Source: an uncultured Pontibacter sp.
GTDB lineage: Bacteria > Bacteroidota > Bacteroidia > Cytophagales > Hymenobacteraceae
Length of the DNA stretch: 64,000 bases
Assembly (NCBI RefSeq): GCF_947495565.1
Contig: NZ_CANLZM010000004.1
Span: 62,001-126,000 of the forward strand
Direction: 5' to 3'
Positions 44,641-53,529 of the stretch are shown here, in pieces. The position numbers were made by a program, and so were the translations under genes. Under the pieces are notes generated by a model. It did no database searches. It saw nothing but the letters and a program-made list of their open reading frames with translations, and was not told where the DNA came from. Each line of letters opens with the position of its first letter. The stretch's first letter is position 1.

Positions 44641-45762
44641 ATGGTGGAAGAACATAGTATTTATGAAATTGCTATTACCCGCATGCCTGGTGTGGGTGCG
44701 CAGCTTACGCGGCAGTTAGTAAGCTACTGCGGCTCACCCAAAGCTATTTTTGAGGCGTCTCCAGGCAAACTGCTGAAAATTTCCGGGGTTGGCCCTAAGC
44801 TGATCCAGAATATACAGCAACATGCCAAAGCCTCCTTGGTGCAAGCAGAGGAGTGGGTGAAACGTGCGGAGGCAGAGGATGTAAAGTTGCTATTCTATAC
44901 GTCAGCCAAGTTTCCAGACCGGCTGAAGCAGATACCAGATGCCCCGACGCTTTTATACTTTAGAGGCAACGCTAACTTAAACCAGCGCCGCATCATCAGT
45001 ATGGTAGGCACCAGGCAAATAAGCTCTTATGGCCAAACAGTAACTGAGCGCATAGTAGACGACCTGAAGCCATACAACGTGATGATCGTGAGTGGCCTGG
45101 CTTATGGCGTAGATGTGGTGGCGCATCGGGCGGCGCTGCAGGCTGGCCTACCTACTATTGGTGTAATGGCAAGCGGACCTGATATTGTTTATCCTGCCGT
45201 ACATCGTAAGTATGCTGAGCGCATGCTATCTAATGGCGGTTTGCTTACAGAAAATCCTTTTGGCACCAAGCCAGATGCGCCTCGCTTCCCGGCCCGTAAC
45301 CGCATTATTGCCGGCATGAGCGACTGCACTATAGTGGTAGAGGCAGCCATGAAAAGCGGCACACTCATCACCGCCGATATCGCTCACAGCTATGACAAGG
45401 AAGTGATGGCTGTACCGGGAAATATCACCTCTTCTGTATCTGAAGGTACGAACTACCTGATAAAATCCCTAAAAGCTGTTGCCTATACTTCGGTGCAGGA
45501 CCTGGTGGAGTTACTAAACTGGGATTTGGAAGATGAGGCCGCACAAAAAAAGAAAGCCTCCTCTCCTGCTTTTGACCCCACCGAGTTTAATGAGGAAGAA
45601 CTGAAGGTGCTGCAGGTGCTGCAACAGAGCCGCGAAGAACACATGGATAACCTGAGTTGGAAGGCGCAGGTGCCGGTAAGTCTCTTGGCTTCGGTGCTTT
45701 TAGGGCTGGAGTTTAAAGGAATAGTAAAAGCTATGCCGGGTAAGCGCTTTGTGCTATTATAA
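44641..45762 (+). CDS. dprA: DNA-processing protein DprA
   Basis: The 373 residues contain an N-terminal helix-hairpin-helix region (KLLKISGVGPKLIQNI), the Rossmann-like SMF domain with ISMVGTRQISSYG and SGLAYGVDVVAHRAAL, and a C-terminal winged-helix (VPVSLLASVLLGLEFKGIVKAMPGKRFVLL). DprA loads RecA onto incoming single-stranded DNA during natural transformation. Its presence is relevant to the dispersed TATACTT motif, which may be an uptake signal. The gene overlaps the 3' end of the convergent panE-like pseudogene by 6 bases. Confidence 0.96.
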   Translation: MVEEHSIYEIAITRMPGVGAQLTRQLVSYCGSPKAIFEASPGKLLKISGVGPKLIQNIQQHAKASLVQAEEWVKRAEAEDVKLLFYTSAKFPDRLKQIPDAPTLLYFRGNANLNQRRIISMVGTRQISSYGQTVTERIVDDLKPYNVMIVSGLAYGVDVVAHRAALQAGLPTIGVMASGPDIVYPAVHRKYAERMLSNGGLLTENPFGTKPDAPRFPARNRIIAGMSDCTIVVEAAMKSGTLITADIAHSYDKEVMAVPGNITSSVSEGTNYLIKSLKAVAYTSVQDLVELLNWDLEDEAAQKKKASSPAFDPTEFNEEELKVLQVLQQSREEHMDNLSWKAQVPVSLLASVLLGLEFKGIVKAMPGKRFVLL

Positions 45763-46697
45763 TGTTTGTTGCCGTTGTCGTAAGTCCTCGTATACCTGCT
45801 GATACTGCGGCACCGGCAAGCCAAACTTTTCTGCCTCTCGGACGATATAGCCTGTCAAGTTCTCCAACTCAGTTCTGTTTCCGCTGGCAAAGTCACGCTC
45901 CATAGACGATGTAGCCTCCTGCGGCAACTTCTCCACTACTGCCAGGTTACGCTCCACCATATCCAAGGGTAAGTTAATACCTTTGGCTTTTGCCACCAGT
46001 ACCAGTTCCTGCATCAGCTGCTGCAACTGTAGTTTTAACTCCTCATTCGCCATAATGCTGCCCATGCTTTTATGAGTCAGAGAGGTTAAACTAGCTACAG
46101 GTGATATAAACGAGAACTTCTCCCATACCTTCGCCTCTACTTCCTGCCCGTAGAATTCGTGGTTGATTCCAGCCTCGTCGAAAAGCCATTTTAGATGCTC
46201 TAGCTTCTCCTGCTTAAGCTTAGGGTTACCCCATACCAAGCGGTTGTATTTGCCCTGCACCTGCACGACACCGGGCGATTTTATACTTGAAATAATGTAC
46301 ACGCAGCCCCACAGCGCCTGCGCCTCCGGAAGCGTTGCTGCAGGTATTCTATACTTTCTATACCGTTCAGCAGCGGCAGCAGCAGCGTATATGAGTTTAT
46401 ACTTTCGGCAAACTGCTCGGCCACCTGCTCCAGGCTATAGCTCTTCACGCAGAAAAGTATGAGATCTAGCTGTCCCATTTGTTTTGGATCAGAAACCACT
46501 GAGTCAGGCTTTATTGTCTGCACTTCCTCTCCCAGCTCCAGTGTAAGACCATACTGTTCTATAGCTTCTTTATGTGCGCCTCTTGCAACAAAGATGATTT
46601 CATACTTATAAGTGCGCGCAAAACGCTGTGCCAACTTCCCGCCGTAATAACCGCCTACACCACCAAGGCCCACTACTGCAATTTTATACTTCCCCAT
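45757..46697 (-). pseudogene. 2-dehydropantoate 2-reductase (ApbA/PanE family), broken by a frameshift
   Basis: The N-terminal part (start at 46697, IAVVGLGGVGGYYGG, NGIES) and the C-terminal part (KPxx helical domain, VWEKFSFISPVASLTSLTH) lie in different frames. The junction is in gcgttgctg around 46331-46340. Adding one T to the TT at 46335-46336 would restore a continuous protein (LPEAQALWGC after EYLQQ). As written, the upstream frame ends at 46281 with a stop. The protein would reduce 2-dehydropantoate (or a relative) with NADPH. A true mutation or an assembly/homopolymer error cannot be told apart here. Confidence 0.85.
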
Positions 46698-47031
46698 AGT
46701 TGTTGTTATGTACCTGGCTTACTTTCTGGAATGACTTTCTGAAAACACAACTCTGCCCGCTACTTAAATTTTAGACAACCGAGGCTACAATTTCCTATAA
46801 ATAAATGGAGCAAGAGGAGTTTAAATACCGTTCTGGGCTAAAGCAGCAGGCTTAAAAGCAAAAAGGCACCAGTAGCTACACGAGTGATAAACTCCAGCGC
46901 ATCAGTAAGTATGGCATTTGGATTATTTGTAAAGGTAAGGAACTTCAACTTTCATTTGCCAAGCCTGGAAAGCAAAACGAGTTTTGCCTGTTGCGGCAGA
47001 TGGCAGTAGCTATATTTTAAAGATCAGTTTT
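46698..47031. other. Gene-poor gap; possible remnant ORF
   Basis: The 334 bases hold no convincing gene. A frame from ATG 46805 to 47020 would read 72 codons with one internal TAA; this is close to chance and I do not call it a gene. One AAGTATG variant of the motif occurs. Confidence 0.4.
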
Positions 47032-47328
47032 TTATTCGTCAAGCGTATCGCTGAGATCAAGCCAGTTGGGATTCATGGATTCTATGAGATGAATGGTGGA
47101 ATCCTTGCTTTCTCCCTTAAGCTGCTGCTCCCTTGTAATGGCTTCGTCCTCGGCCTGGTAATGCTCATAGTACACCAGTTTCGGGGGGGTAGATGTACTT
47201 TTTCCCGGCTGGTCTGAGGGTTTAGAATGAGTGAGTTGGTGCAAATCTCCCGCTACACCAATTTCAACGTTTTGGCGGGGCTGATCACCAAAAATATAAA
47301 CAAAATAATGTGGCTCCTGTGCTTGCAT
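47032..47328 (-). CDS. Small GIY-YIG-like nuclease-family protein, degenerate active site
   Basis: The 98 residues follow the small Bacteroidota GIY-YIG pattern: YFVYIFG, then an IGVAGDL block, KLVYYEHYQAEDEAITREQQLK, and LIESMNPNWLDLSD. The second hallmark Tyr (YIG) is replaced by Glu (VEIG), and the catalytic Arg pair after DL (usually ERR) is HQL. It may therefore be inactive or have another function. It is next to the broken reductase gene and has no clear operon partner. Confidence 0.72.
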   Translation of the reverse strand: MQAQEPHYFVYIFGDQPRQNVEIGVAGDLHQLTHSKPSDQPGKSTSTPPKLVYYEHYQAEDEAITREQQLKGESKDSTIHLIESMNPNWLDLSDTLDE

Positions 47329-47492
47329 AACTTGACCTTCTTTTCGTAATGAATATACGGTTTACTGGCTGCTGCGTTGATACCTGGCAGCCATTTCTGA
47401 AGTATAATCTTCAAACGCTTTTACAGCACAACTAATATGTACCCCACCGCTTTTTTCTAATATTCGTAAAATTCAAACATCGCCACTAAACG

Positions 47493-47900
47493 ATGCTTAT
47501 GAATATATTAGATAAAGATTTCGCCTCAATAAGCGTTGATAATGAAAACAGCCTTATAGAAATAACCTGGCATCGGCAAACGACTGAAGATGAATTTAAG
47601 GAAGCTTATATACTGGGCCTGGAAACTGCCTTGAAAGAAAAGCTGCGTTTTCTGCTGTCAGATAACTCAAGAGGTATAAATCTGGTGCTGGCGCAGCAGC
47701 ATTGGGTAGCAGCCTACGGAGCTAATATTGTACAAAGTCTTAAACTGGAGCGCTATGCCAGGGTTGTGCCGCAGGATGCTTTTCAGGAAGTGGTGTCCTA
47801 TAAGATGTTTGACTGTGTTAGCCGAATAGATCATGGCCAAATGCAATTCAGAGTGTTTTATAGCAGAGAGTCTGCACTGAATTGGCTGTTAACGGACTAA
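47493..47900 (+). CDS. STAS/SpoIIAA-like protein (conserved hypothetical)
   Basis: The 135 residues have the alternating strand/helix pattern seen in SpoIIAA-like (STAS) proteins of Bacteroidota: FASISVDNENSLIEITWHRQTTEDEFKEAY at the N-terminus and FRVFYSRESALNWL at the C-terminus. The start may be the second Met (499). The function is unknown. Confidence 0.6.
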   Translation: MLMNILDKDFASISVDNENSLIEITWHRQTTEDEFKEAYILGLETALKEKLRFLLSDNSRGINLVLAQQHWVAAYGANIVQSLKLERYARVVPQDAFQEVVSYKMFDCVSRIDHGQMQFRVFYSRESALNWLLTD

Positions 47901-47923
47901 ATAAAAATCTCTCTATTTATACT

Positions 47924-48184
47924 ATGAGCATCAACCCTAAACTACAGCAGTTACTGGAGAAAGTTTACAAGCCGAACACGCGGTACGACCAAAATTTTGC
48001 CGGCAAGGATATTACCTACATTACCAATGAGCTGGGCGAACCGGTCACGCTGTTTATCGGCAGGCGCAACGAAGATGGAAGTATAGCCGGTGAGCGGCTT
48101 GTACGGCGTATTGTGCGACAGCCGCAGGGTAACATAATTCTAAAAAGCCACTGGGAAAAGAAAGGCAACGTGCGCCGCAGCTAA
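47924..48184 (+). CDS. Small conserved hypothetical protein
   Basis: I chose the ATG at 47924 (MSINPKLQQLLEKVYKPNT); the longer frame overlaps the previous gene. The 86 residues are basic with predicted strands (DITYITNELGEPVTLFIGRR, NIILKSHWEKKG). It lies 23 bases after the STAS-like gene, so it may share its transcript. The function is unknown. Confidence 0.65.
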   Translation: MSINPKLQQLLEKVYKPNTRYDQNFAGKDITYITNELGEPVTLFIGRRNEDGSIAGERLVRRIVRQPQGNIILKSHWEKKGNVRRS

Positions 48185-48186
48185 AG

Positions 48187-48387
48187 CTACAGTTCTTCCA
48201 AGTCATAGTCTTTGCCCTTTCCATATTTAATGAGCTCGTTCAAGAAGTAATTCTCCAGGGTAAGCAAGTCCTTCACGCGATACATATTTTCCTCCGGCAT
48301 GTCCATCACCTGAAACTCAAATGTTTCCCCGTAGTTTGTCAGTCGGTATTTTTTGCCTTTCCGGAGGTTGTCTATTGATATGGCCAT
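48187..48387 (-). CDS. Small conserved hypothetical protein, 66 aa
   Basis: The 66 residues look like a small beta domain (MAISIDNLRKGKKYRLTNYGETFEFQVM) with a helical end. It is convergent with the previous small gene, with only 2 bases between stops. The amino-acid makeup is that of a real protein, but I do not recognise a named family. Confidence 0.55.
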   Translation of the reverse strand: MAISIDNLRKGKKYRLTNYGETFEFQVMDMPEENMYRVKDLLTLENYFLNELIKYGKGKDYDLEEL

Positions 48388-48534
48388 GCACTATGTTTTG
48401 TCGAAATTGGATTACAACAAATATACGGGCAGCTTTAACAAATAACCTTTTAAATCATGAATTTCGCCCTGCTCCACAATTAAATTACACGCTGGAGTTT
48501 AACCATAGCTGCTGTGCAAGCCTGAGGATTCTCT

Positions 48535-48542
48535 TATCTTTG
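48535..48542 (+). promoter_or_regulatory. -7-like element overlapping the annotated start of the pseudouridine synthase gene
   Basis: TATCTTTG (48535-48542) matches TAnnTTTG, but its last G is the first base of the GTG at 48542. If it is a real promoter, transcription begins near 48549 and translation would start at GTG 48557. No good -33 element is seen. Confidence 0.35.
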
Positions 48543-49303
48543 TGAAAAAAGTAAGAGTGCTAGAGATAATTTATGAAGATGCGTATTATGTGGCCATTAA
48601 CAAACCGAATGGCTTACTTGTACACCGCACGCGCATAGCCGAAGAGAAAAAGGAGTTTGCCCTGCAAATGCTCCGCGACCAGTTAGGGTATCGTTTATAC
48701 ACCATACACCGATTGGATCGCGGCACGTCCGGGGTGCTGCTGTTTGCTAAGTCTGCTGAGGCGACCACACCTATTGTCCAGGCTTTTGAGGCCCGGGAGC
48801 CGGATAAAACATACTTTGCCATTGTACGCGGCTACACACCGGAGGCTGATGTGATAGATAACCCAATTCGCCCCGATAAGGACCACAAGCATAAAAATCC
48901 CCAAGATGCCAAAACCCGCTACGAACGTCTTGCTACCGTAGAACTTCCTATACCTGTGGGCAGGTACAGCACGTCACGCTACAGCCTGGTTAAAGTGATG
49001 CCGGAAACAGGGCGAATGCACCAGATACGAAAGCATTTTGCGCACATTCGCCACTATATTGTGGGTGATAAGCGCCACGGTGACTGGCGCCATAACAAGA
49101 TGTTTCTGGAGGAGTTAGAAAGCTCTTATTTGCTTCTGCACGCAGCTGAACTGCAGTTTAAGCATCCTTTTACAGGCGAGGATATAAGTATAAAGGCCCA
49201 GATACCGCAAAATACGCTGCGCCTATGCGAAAAATTTAACTGGCTGGATGTGCTGGCGGAGCAAACTGCCCTACCACGGCCTTTGCCACAGCTTATAAGT
49301 TAA
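48542..49303 (+). CDS. TruC/RluA-family pseudouridine synthase
   Basis: The 253 residues have the RluA-fold motifs: EIIYEDAYYVAINKPNGLLVH at the N-terminus, the catalytic HRLDRGTSG (Asp) and LVKVMPETGRMHQIRKHFAHI. It isomerises uridine in tRNA or rRNA. The TruC-like features include a long insert with RPDKDHKHKNPQDAKT. The start is uncertain: GTG at 48542 as listed, or GTG at 48557, which would start right at the conserved LEIIYED and is favoured by the overlapping promoter-like element. Confidence 0.93.
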   Translation: MKKVRVLEIIYEDAYYVAINKPNGLLVHRTRIAEEKKEFALQMLRDQLGYRLYTIHRLDRGTSGVLLFAKSAEATTPIVQAFEAREPDKTYFAIVRGYTPEADVIDNPIRPDKDHKHKNPQDAKTRYERLATVELPIPVGRYSTSRYSLVKVMPETGRMHQIRKHFAHIRHYIVGDKRHGDWRHNKMFLEELESSYLLLHAAELQFKHPFTGEDISIKAQIPQNTLRLCEKFNWLDVLAEQTALPRPLPQLIS

Positions 49304-49646
49304 GGAAACGCTTCACCATCTCGACCTGCGTGCGAGCAACCAGATCGTTTTTGGCATTGGCATTCAGTACCATCAGCATATAAGCCATCGGAGAAAGGCG
49401 CCAGTCCTGCACTACCTCGCCATTTCTGGAGCGGTACACCACTTTAAAATTCTCCTGTAGCGGCAGGTGCATGCTGTTGCAAACTTCTGTGGCTCTTTTT
49501 ATGGCCTGGCTGAGCTCATTCATACTTTCACAGCCGTGCTGCTGCAGCAAGTCAGAGGCATAGCAGGTGAGATCTTTTTCTGCAAGGCTGTCCAGGAAGT
49601 TATCCAGCGGAGAATAAGTACGCGATTGTTCAATGGTTACTAACAT
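49293..49646 (-). CDS. Conserved hypothetical protein, 117 aa
   Basis: The 117 residues are mainly helical (LDSLAEKDLTCYASDLLQQHG, SMNELSQAIKRATEVC) with a short strand pair (FKVVYRSRNGEVVQDWRLS). No known domain is recognised. Its 3' end overlaps the convergent pseudouridine synthase gene by 11 bases. Confidence 0.55.
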   Translation of the reverse strand: MLVTIEQSRTYSPLDNFLDSLAEKDLTCYASDLLQQHGCESMNELSQAIKRATEVCNSMHLPLQENFKVVYRSRNGEVVQDWRLSPMAYMLMVLNANAKNDLVARTQVEMVKRFLNL

Positions 49647-49677
49647 GGCAAAATTGGCTTGTAACTATACTTGTTAT

Positions 49678-50610
49678 TTATGCTGCCCGTGCTTTGCGCA
49701 TATCGCGTAGCCGCTCCAACAGCTCTCGTTCTTCTGGAGTGATGTTGGTTGGCAGCGCTACCTCTATTTTTACGTAAAGATCGCCGTGTTGGCTGGCTTG
49801 TCCGTAGCGTGGCATGCCTTTGCCTTTCAAGCGCAGGGTTTTGCCAGGTTGCGTGCCTGCCGGAATCCTCAGCTTTACCGGACTGCTCAAAGTGCTTACC
49901 TGAGCTTCGCCGCCAAGTATGGCTGTGTACATATCCAGTGGTAAAACGGTTGTCAGATCATCTCCATTACGCTCAAACGCTGGGTTCTGAAGCACGTGCA
50001 CGTTAATGTATAAATCGCCCGGCTCGCCTCCTGCAGGTGAGGGTGCTCCTTTGGCTTTAATGCGTAAGACCTGACCATCGGCGACACCGGGTTTAGTAGT
50101 GATGCGCAGCTGTTGCTCGTTTACTTGCAGCAAACGGCTGGTGCCGGTAAAAGCCTCTTGCAGCGTAATCTCCATATTGGCTTGGTAGTCCTGCCCTTTC
50201 CGGGTTCTTTGGCCACCAAAACCGCCACGTGCGCCGCCACCGCCAAAAAACTGTTCAAAGAAATCTGAAAAGCCGCCGTTGCCCCCGCCAAACATATCCT
50301 CGAAATCACCGCCCTGGTAAGAGCCCCGGAAGCCGCCTCTAGGTTGGCCGTAATACTGTCCGCCAGCACCGCCTGCCTGCTGAAACTGCCGCCAGTTTGC
50401 TCCTAACTCATCATACTGCTTCCGCTTTTCCGCATCCCCCAACACTTCGTAAGCTTCGCTGATGTCTTTAAATTTCTCTTCTGCCTGTGGGTTGTCTTTG
50501 TTTTTATCCGGATGGTATTTCTTAGCCAGGGCACGATAGGCCTTTTTTATATCGGCTTGCGCTGCTTTCTTTTCTACACCTAATATTTTGTAATAGTCCT
50601 TGTATTCCAT
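49678..50610 (-). CDS. DnaJ-type co-chaperone without zinc finger (CbpA-like)
   Basis: The 310 residues have an N-terminal J domain with the HPD motif ([12 protein letters not shown]), a Gly/Phe-rich region with runs such as [19 protein letters not shown], and two C-terminal beta-sandwich substrate-binding domains. It lacks the zinc-binding CxxCxGxG repeats, so it is a type II / CbpA-type protein. It stimulates DnaK and presents unfolded substrates to it. Confidence 0.95.
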   Translation of the reverse strand: MEYKDYYKILGVEKKAAQADIKKAYRALAKKYHPDKNKDNPQAEEKFKDISEAYEVLGDAEKRKQYDELGANWRQFQQAGGAGGQYYGQPRGGFRGSYQGGDFEDMFGGGNGGFSDFFEQFFGGGGARGGFGGQRTRKGQDYQANMEITLQEAFTGTSRLLQVNEQQLRITTKPGVADGQVLRIKAKGAPSPAGGEPGDLYINVHVLQNPAFERNGDDLTTVLPLDMYTAILGGEAQVSTLSSPVKLRIPAGTQPGKTLRLKGKGMPRYGQASQHGDLYVKIEVALPTNITPEERELLERLRDMRKARAA

Positions 50611-50740
50611 TGCTCACTTACAATTTCTTTATGATACGTCTGCTTTACAGCATAATGTTATCAAGCTATTTTGTTTTCTTACTTTTCAGTATTTGACGGC
50701 CGTTTAAACATACTTATCTTAAATCTTTATGAACTTGTTT

Positions 50741-50771
50741 AAAAAAAAAGCACCGCTTCTGCGGTGCTTTT
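50741..50771 (-). terminator. Terminator after the lipoprotein-Pmp3 gene
   Basis: The 11-bp arms aaaagcaccgc/gcggtgctttt have a 4-base loop, followed on the minus strand by a run of 9 T (A on the plus strand at 50741-50749). Confidence 0.85.
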
Positions 50772-50795
50772 CATATTCAGCTATTTAGCTTTTAC

Positions 50796-51410
50796 TTAAA
50801 TCGTGTCTGTTACAACCAGCAAGGCATGTATAATACCTGGCAGCACAAAAAGCAGCGTAAGTATGATGTTGATCCAGAACGATGTTCCGATACCATCATG
50901 CAGGAACACGGCCAACGGAGGCAGTAGGATGGCAAGTATGATTTCTACCACAGAGGTACGGGAACCGCTTTGGCGCATCATTTCTTTTACCTCCTTCTTC
51001 AGTTCTTTCTTTTCAGCCTTGGTCATGGTGTTGAGGCGCTCTTTTGCCATAGCCAAAGCTTCTGCCTCTGCCACAGTCATTTCACGCTCAACCAGTTTCA
51101 CTTTTTCTGTTGCTGCAGGGGCCTTCACCACGGCGGCTGTTTTACGAGGAGCTACAACCGGCGTAGGCTCAGCGTTAGCCTCTAGTGTTAAATCGGCTTC
51201 TTTCTCTTTTTCAGCTGCAAGCGCAAGTTCAGCTACAGACGGCGATACTTCCTCCACCTCGTTTACTGCCGGGGCAGGTTTCTCTTTTACTGTATTATAT
51301 GCTTCTGGCTTATCAGGAGAAAATTTATAGTATTCTGCTGAGCTACAGGAGAAAAGGAATTGACCTAATGCCAGTACCACAACTAAATGAAGTAAATTTT
51401 TAATTCTCAT
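50796..51410 (-). CDS. Lipoprotein with C-terminal Pmp3/YqaE (UPF0057) membrane domain
   Basis: The 204 residues start with a lipoprotein signal (lipobox LFSC, then SSAEYYKFSPDKPEAY), continue with an Ala/Glu/Lys-rich charged middle (about 40-150, predicted helical) and end with the two-helix Pmp3/YqaE domain (IILAILLPPLAVFLHDG, INIILTLLFVLPGIIHALLVV). Pmp3 proteins are normally stand-alone 50-60-residue inner-membrane proteins. Here a signal-lipobox and long linker are fused to it. The N-terminus would be lipidated while the C-terminus spans a membrane, an unusual topology. Confidence 0.88.
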   Translation of the reverse strand: MRIKNLLHLVVVLALGQFLFSCSSAEYYKFSPDKPEAYNTVKEKPAPAVNEVEEVSPSVAELALAAEKEKEADLTLEANAEPTPVVAPRKTAAVVKAPAATEKVKLVEREMTVAEAEALAMAKERLNTMTKAEKKELKKEVKEMMRQSGSRTSVVEIILAILLPPLAVFLHDGIGTSFWINIILTLLFVLPGIIHALLVVTDTI

Positions 51411-51541
51411 AGTCTTTCTGTTTTTTTAAAAGTGTTTGATTGTCATTATCACCCCCGCATACGCTGCTAGCTGATTTTAGGAAGGGTAATTTTCAATTAA
51501 ATACTATAAATGAAGATATTTTGTTTTCATGATACAAATAT

Positions 51542-52261
51542 TTAACGCACTTGCTCTTCTGCCTTCATTTGCAATATTACACTTTTAAGACTGCTTTTGA
51601 TTGCTTTCTGTATCCGCTCCCACTGTTTATCATGTTCAAGCGGAAATTTCTGATTAACCTCTAACTCAATGCCCATGTATTGCTCGTTCGTAAATCTCCG
51701 CCGTAAATAAGTCGGAAATCCGTCAGCAATACCCAGGTAAGGATAGTTAAACCGAACCTTTAGATCCTTTTGCTGATGCAGCAAAGCTTTCTTCCAGGAA
51801 CGGCAAAATACCCGTTCTCCTTCTCTACGTGGATCATACAGTAAACCTATATCTGCTTGCCGCTCAAGGCCATCCATTACCGGAGTAAAAGTATGTATTG
51901 CAACATGCAGAACCTGATGCCCAACCATTGTCAGGTCATGCACCAGCTCCTCCACCCGCTCTCGGTATGGGTAGTAATAATTTTTTAAAATATCTGATTT
52001 TCGATTTTTAGGGAGATTTTGAGTAAGCTCAGAAAAGAGGGTTTTATGGTGCGGCGACCGATTCAGCTCAACCAATAAGCGGGAATTGGTTGCATAAAAT
52101 GACTTGTCGGCTAGGTCTTTTAGTGCATCAAAAAGCTCTAAAGCACCAATATCGTAACCTTTATGCGACTCTAATAATGCTTGCTCTGCTGCAAACAGCT
52201 CTGCATAAGCTTCAGGAATTTGGTTGCCTCCATGCTCACAGGTTATAATTACTTTTAACAT
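51542..52261 (-). CDS. N-formylglutamate amidohydrolase-like enzyme
   Basis: The 239 residues match the FGase family: N-terminal ITCEHGGNQIP, then VELNRSPHH and HVAIHTFTPVMDG. The family's known reaction is hydrolysis of N-formyl-glutamate (in histidine breakdown), but FGase-like proteins in amidoligase operons may hydrolyse other N-acyl or peptide bonds. No hut gene is nearby. Its start overlaps the end of the GCS2-type ligase gene by 7 bases, so it is the fourth gene of a tight operon (55708 to 51542). I infer it trims or degrades the product of the ligases. Confidence 0.88.
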   Translation of the reverse strand: MLKVIITCEHGGNQIPEAYAELFAAEQALLESHKGYDIGALELFDALKDLADKSFYATNSRLLVELNRSPHHKTLFSELTQNLPKNRKSDILKNYYYPYRERVEELVHDLTMVGHQVLHVAIHTFTPVMDGLERQADIGLLYDPRREGERVFCRSWKKALLHQQKDLKVRFNYPYLGIADGFPTYLRRRFTNEQYMGIELEVNQKFPLEHDKQWERIQKAIKSSLKSVILQMKAEEQVR

Positions 52262-53529
52262 GGCTCATCTGGTAAAAAAACGCTTCCCTTCTGCAGGCAT
52301 GCAGCAAGTTCAGCGTATACTTCACGAATCTTTTCTTCTGAAGGATTACTGCCCAAAGCATTTAAAATTCGTTTGGAAAGATTACCTCTGGAAACTATTA
52401 CGTTTATGGCGTTGGCGACCTCCGGCTGCTCATCCAAAGCCAACACTTCCTGCACCAGGTGCTTCCATAATTCGCCAACCGAGCAGTTCTGCGCACAATC
52501 ATACTTAAAGAGGCGGGTATAATCGTGGTCAGCAAGGATGGCTTCCTGCCCTTTCGCAATCACTTCTAAAAGTATGGCTGAAAGCCTATCTTCGTGCCAG
52601 GTCATCAGCTGTTGCAATGGCGACCAGCGCTCTGATATCAGTGCCTGCAGTACCGCCACTATTGTCTGCAACACTGCCATGTCGGCCAGCGGACTCTCCT
52701 GAATATCCAGTAACCTTATCTCAATAGTATTGCGCTCGAAACGGGCTATCGCACCGCGTGAATTCAGAAACTCTTCCTGCAAAGTTCCTTCCGGATCATG
52801 CGGGGCTACCTCACGGTACATTTTCTGGAAAATCTGTTGCTCATAGTCTTTTTCAGAAAACACCGCTTCAGGAACTACCTTGCCCGTTATACTTGGCAAC
52901 TGCTTCTGGTTCTGCCGGTACACCTCCAGGCGAGAGTCAGCCAGACCGGTTATCTTACCGTCAAGAACTGGTGTGGAGGCGCTAAGCGCAGGCATGATAG
53001 GCAGCAGCACACGAATAGCGGCATGAAGTTTTGCAAATTCATCATCATCATAAAAAGGCAGGTTCAGGTGTGTGCTCTGCAGGTTTGCCCAGCCGTGGCC
53101 GCGGCAGTCAAAAATACGATTGTATGCCTCATACACTGCATTATGCTCATGCGGCCATAATTTAGTATCCGTGTAAGGGTTCATAAGGGGGTGCGCCCCA
53201 GTCGGCAGCAGCATGGCGTTATACTTCTGCAGCATGCCATTTATTTTATTTACATGCCCCTGAAACTTTTGCTGCAGCTGCACAAGGCTTTTAACCGGCC
53301 CCTGTGTTTTAAGCTCCACCACGTGCAGCACCAGTTCATTGCTCCAGGCTATATCTCCAAACTCAATATCTGAAAGATACGCCCCCACCTCATCAAAAAT
53401 CAGTTTGTCTGTGATGGGTAATACCTGCAGGCTATCGCGGTGCACTATCATGTACTCCAGCTCCACACCGAATCCTTCGAACAGGTGCAGCGGCTTCTTG
53501 TGCTTATCTTTCGGTTCTGCCGTTTCCAT
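52255..53529 (-). CDS. GCS2-family glutamate-cysteine-ligase-like amidoligase
   Basis: The 424 residues match the glutamine-synthetase-fold carboxylate-amine ligases of the GCS2/YbdK/EgtA group: FEGFGVELEYMIVHRDSL at the N-terminus (metal-binding Glu), VVELKTQGP, and NTIEIRLLDIQESPLADMA. They join the gamma- or alpha-carboxylate of an amino acid (often Glu) to an amine using ATP. In glutathione makers the partner is a glutathione synthetase, but here the partner is an RLAN/ATP-grasp ligase, so the product may be another small peptide. The start overlaps the ATP-grasp gene by 26 bases. Confidence 0.9.
   Translation of the reverse strand: METAEPKDKHKKPLHLFEGFGVELEYMIVHRDSLQVLPITDKLIFDEVGAYLSDIEFGDIAWSNELVLHVVELKTQGPVKSLVQLQQKFQGHVNKINGMLQKYNAMLLPTGAHPLMNPYTDTKLWPHEHNAVYEAYNRIFDCRGHGWANLQSTHLNLPFYDDDEFAKLHAAIRVLLPIMPALSASTPVLDGKITGLADSRLEVYRQNQKQLPSITGKVVPEAVFSEKDYEQQIFQKMYREVAPHDPEGTLQEEFLNSRGAIARFERNTIEIRLLDIQESPLADMAVLQTIVAVLQALISERWSPLQQLMTWHEDRLSAILLEVIAKGQEAILADHDYTRLFKYDCAQNCSVGELWKHLVQEVLALDEQPEVANAINVIVSRGNLSKRILNALGSNPSEEKIREVYAELAACLQKGSVFLPDEPC

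Noticed and set aside
46805..47020. 72-codon frame with one internal TAA, possible pseudogene
   Set aside because: One stop in 72 codons is not far from chance, and I recognise no domain in the translation.
51542..53529. Glutathione synthesis plus histidine-degradation genes
   Set aside because: No gshB-type glutathione synthetase or hut genes are adjacent, and the ATP-grasp protein is of the RLAN type, so I favour a separate amidoligase pathway.
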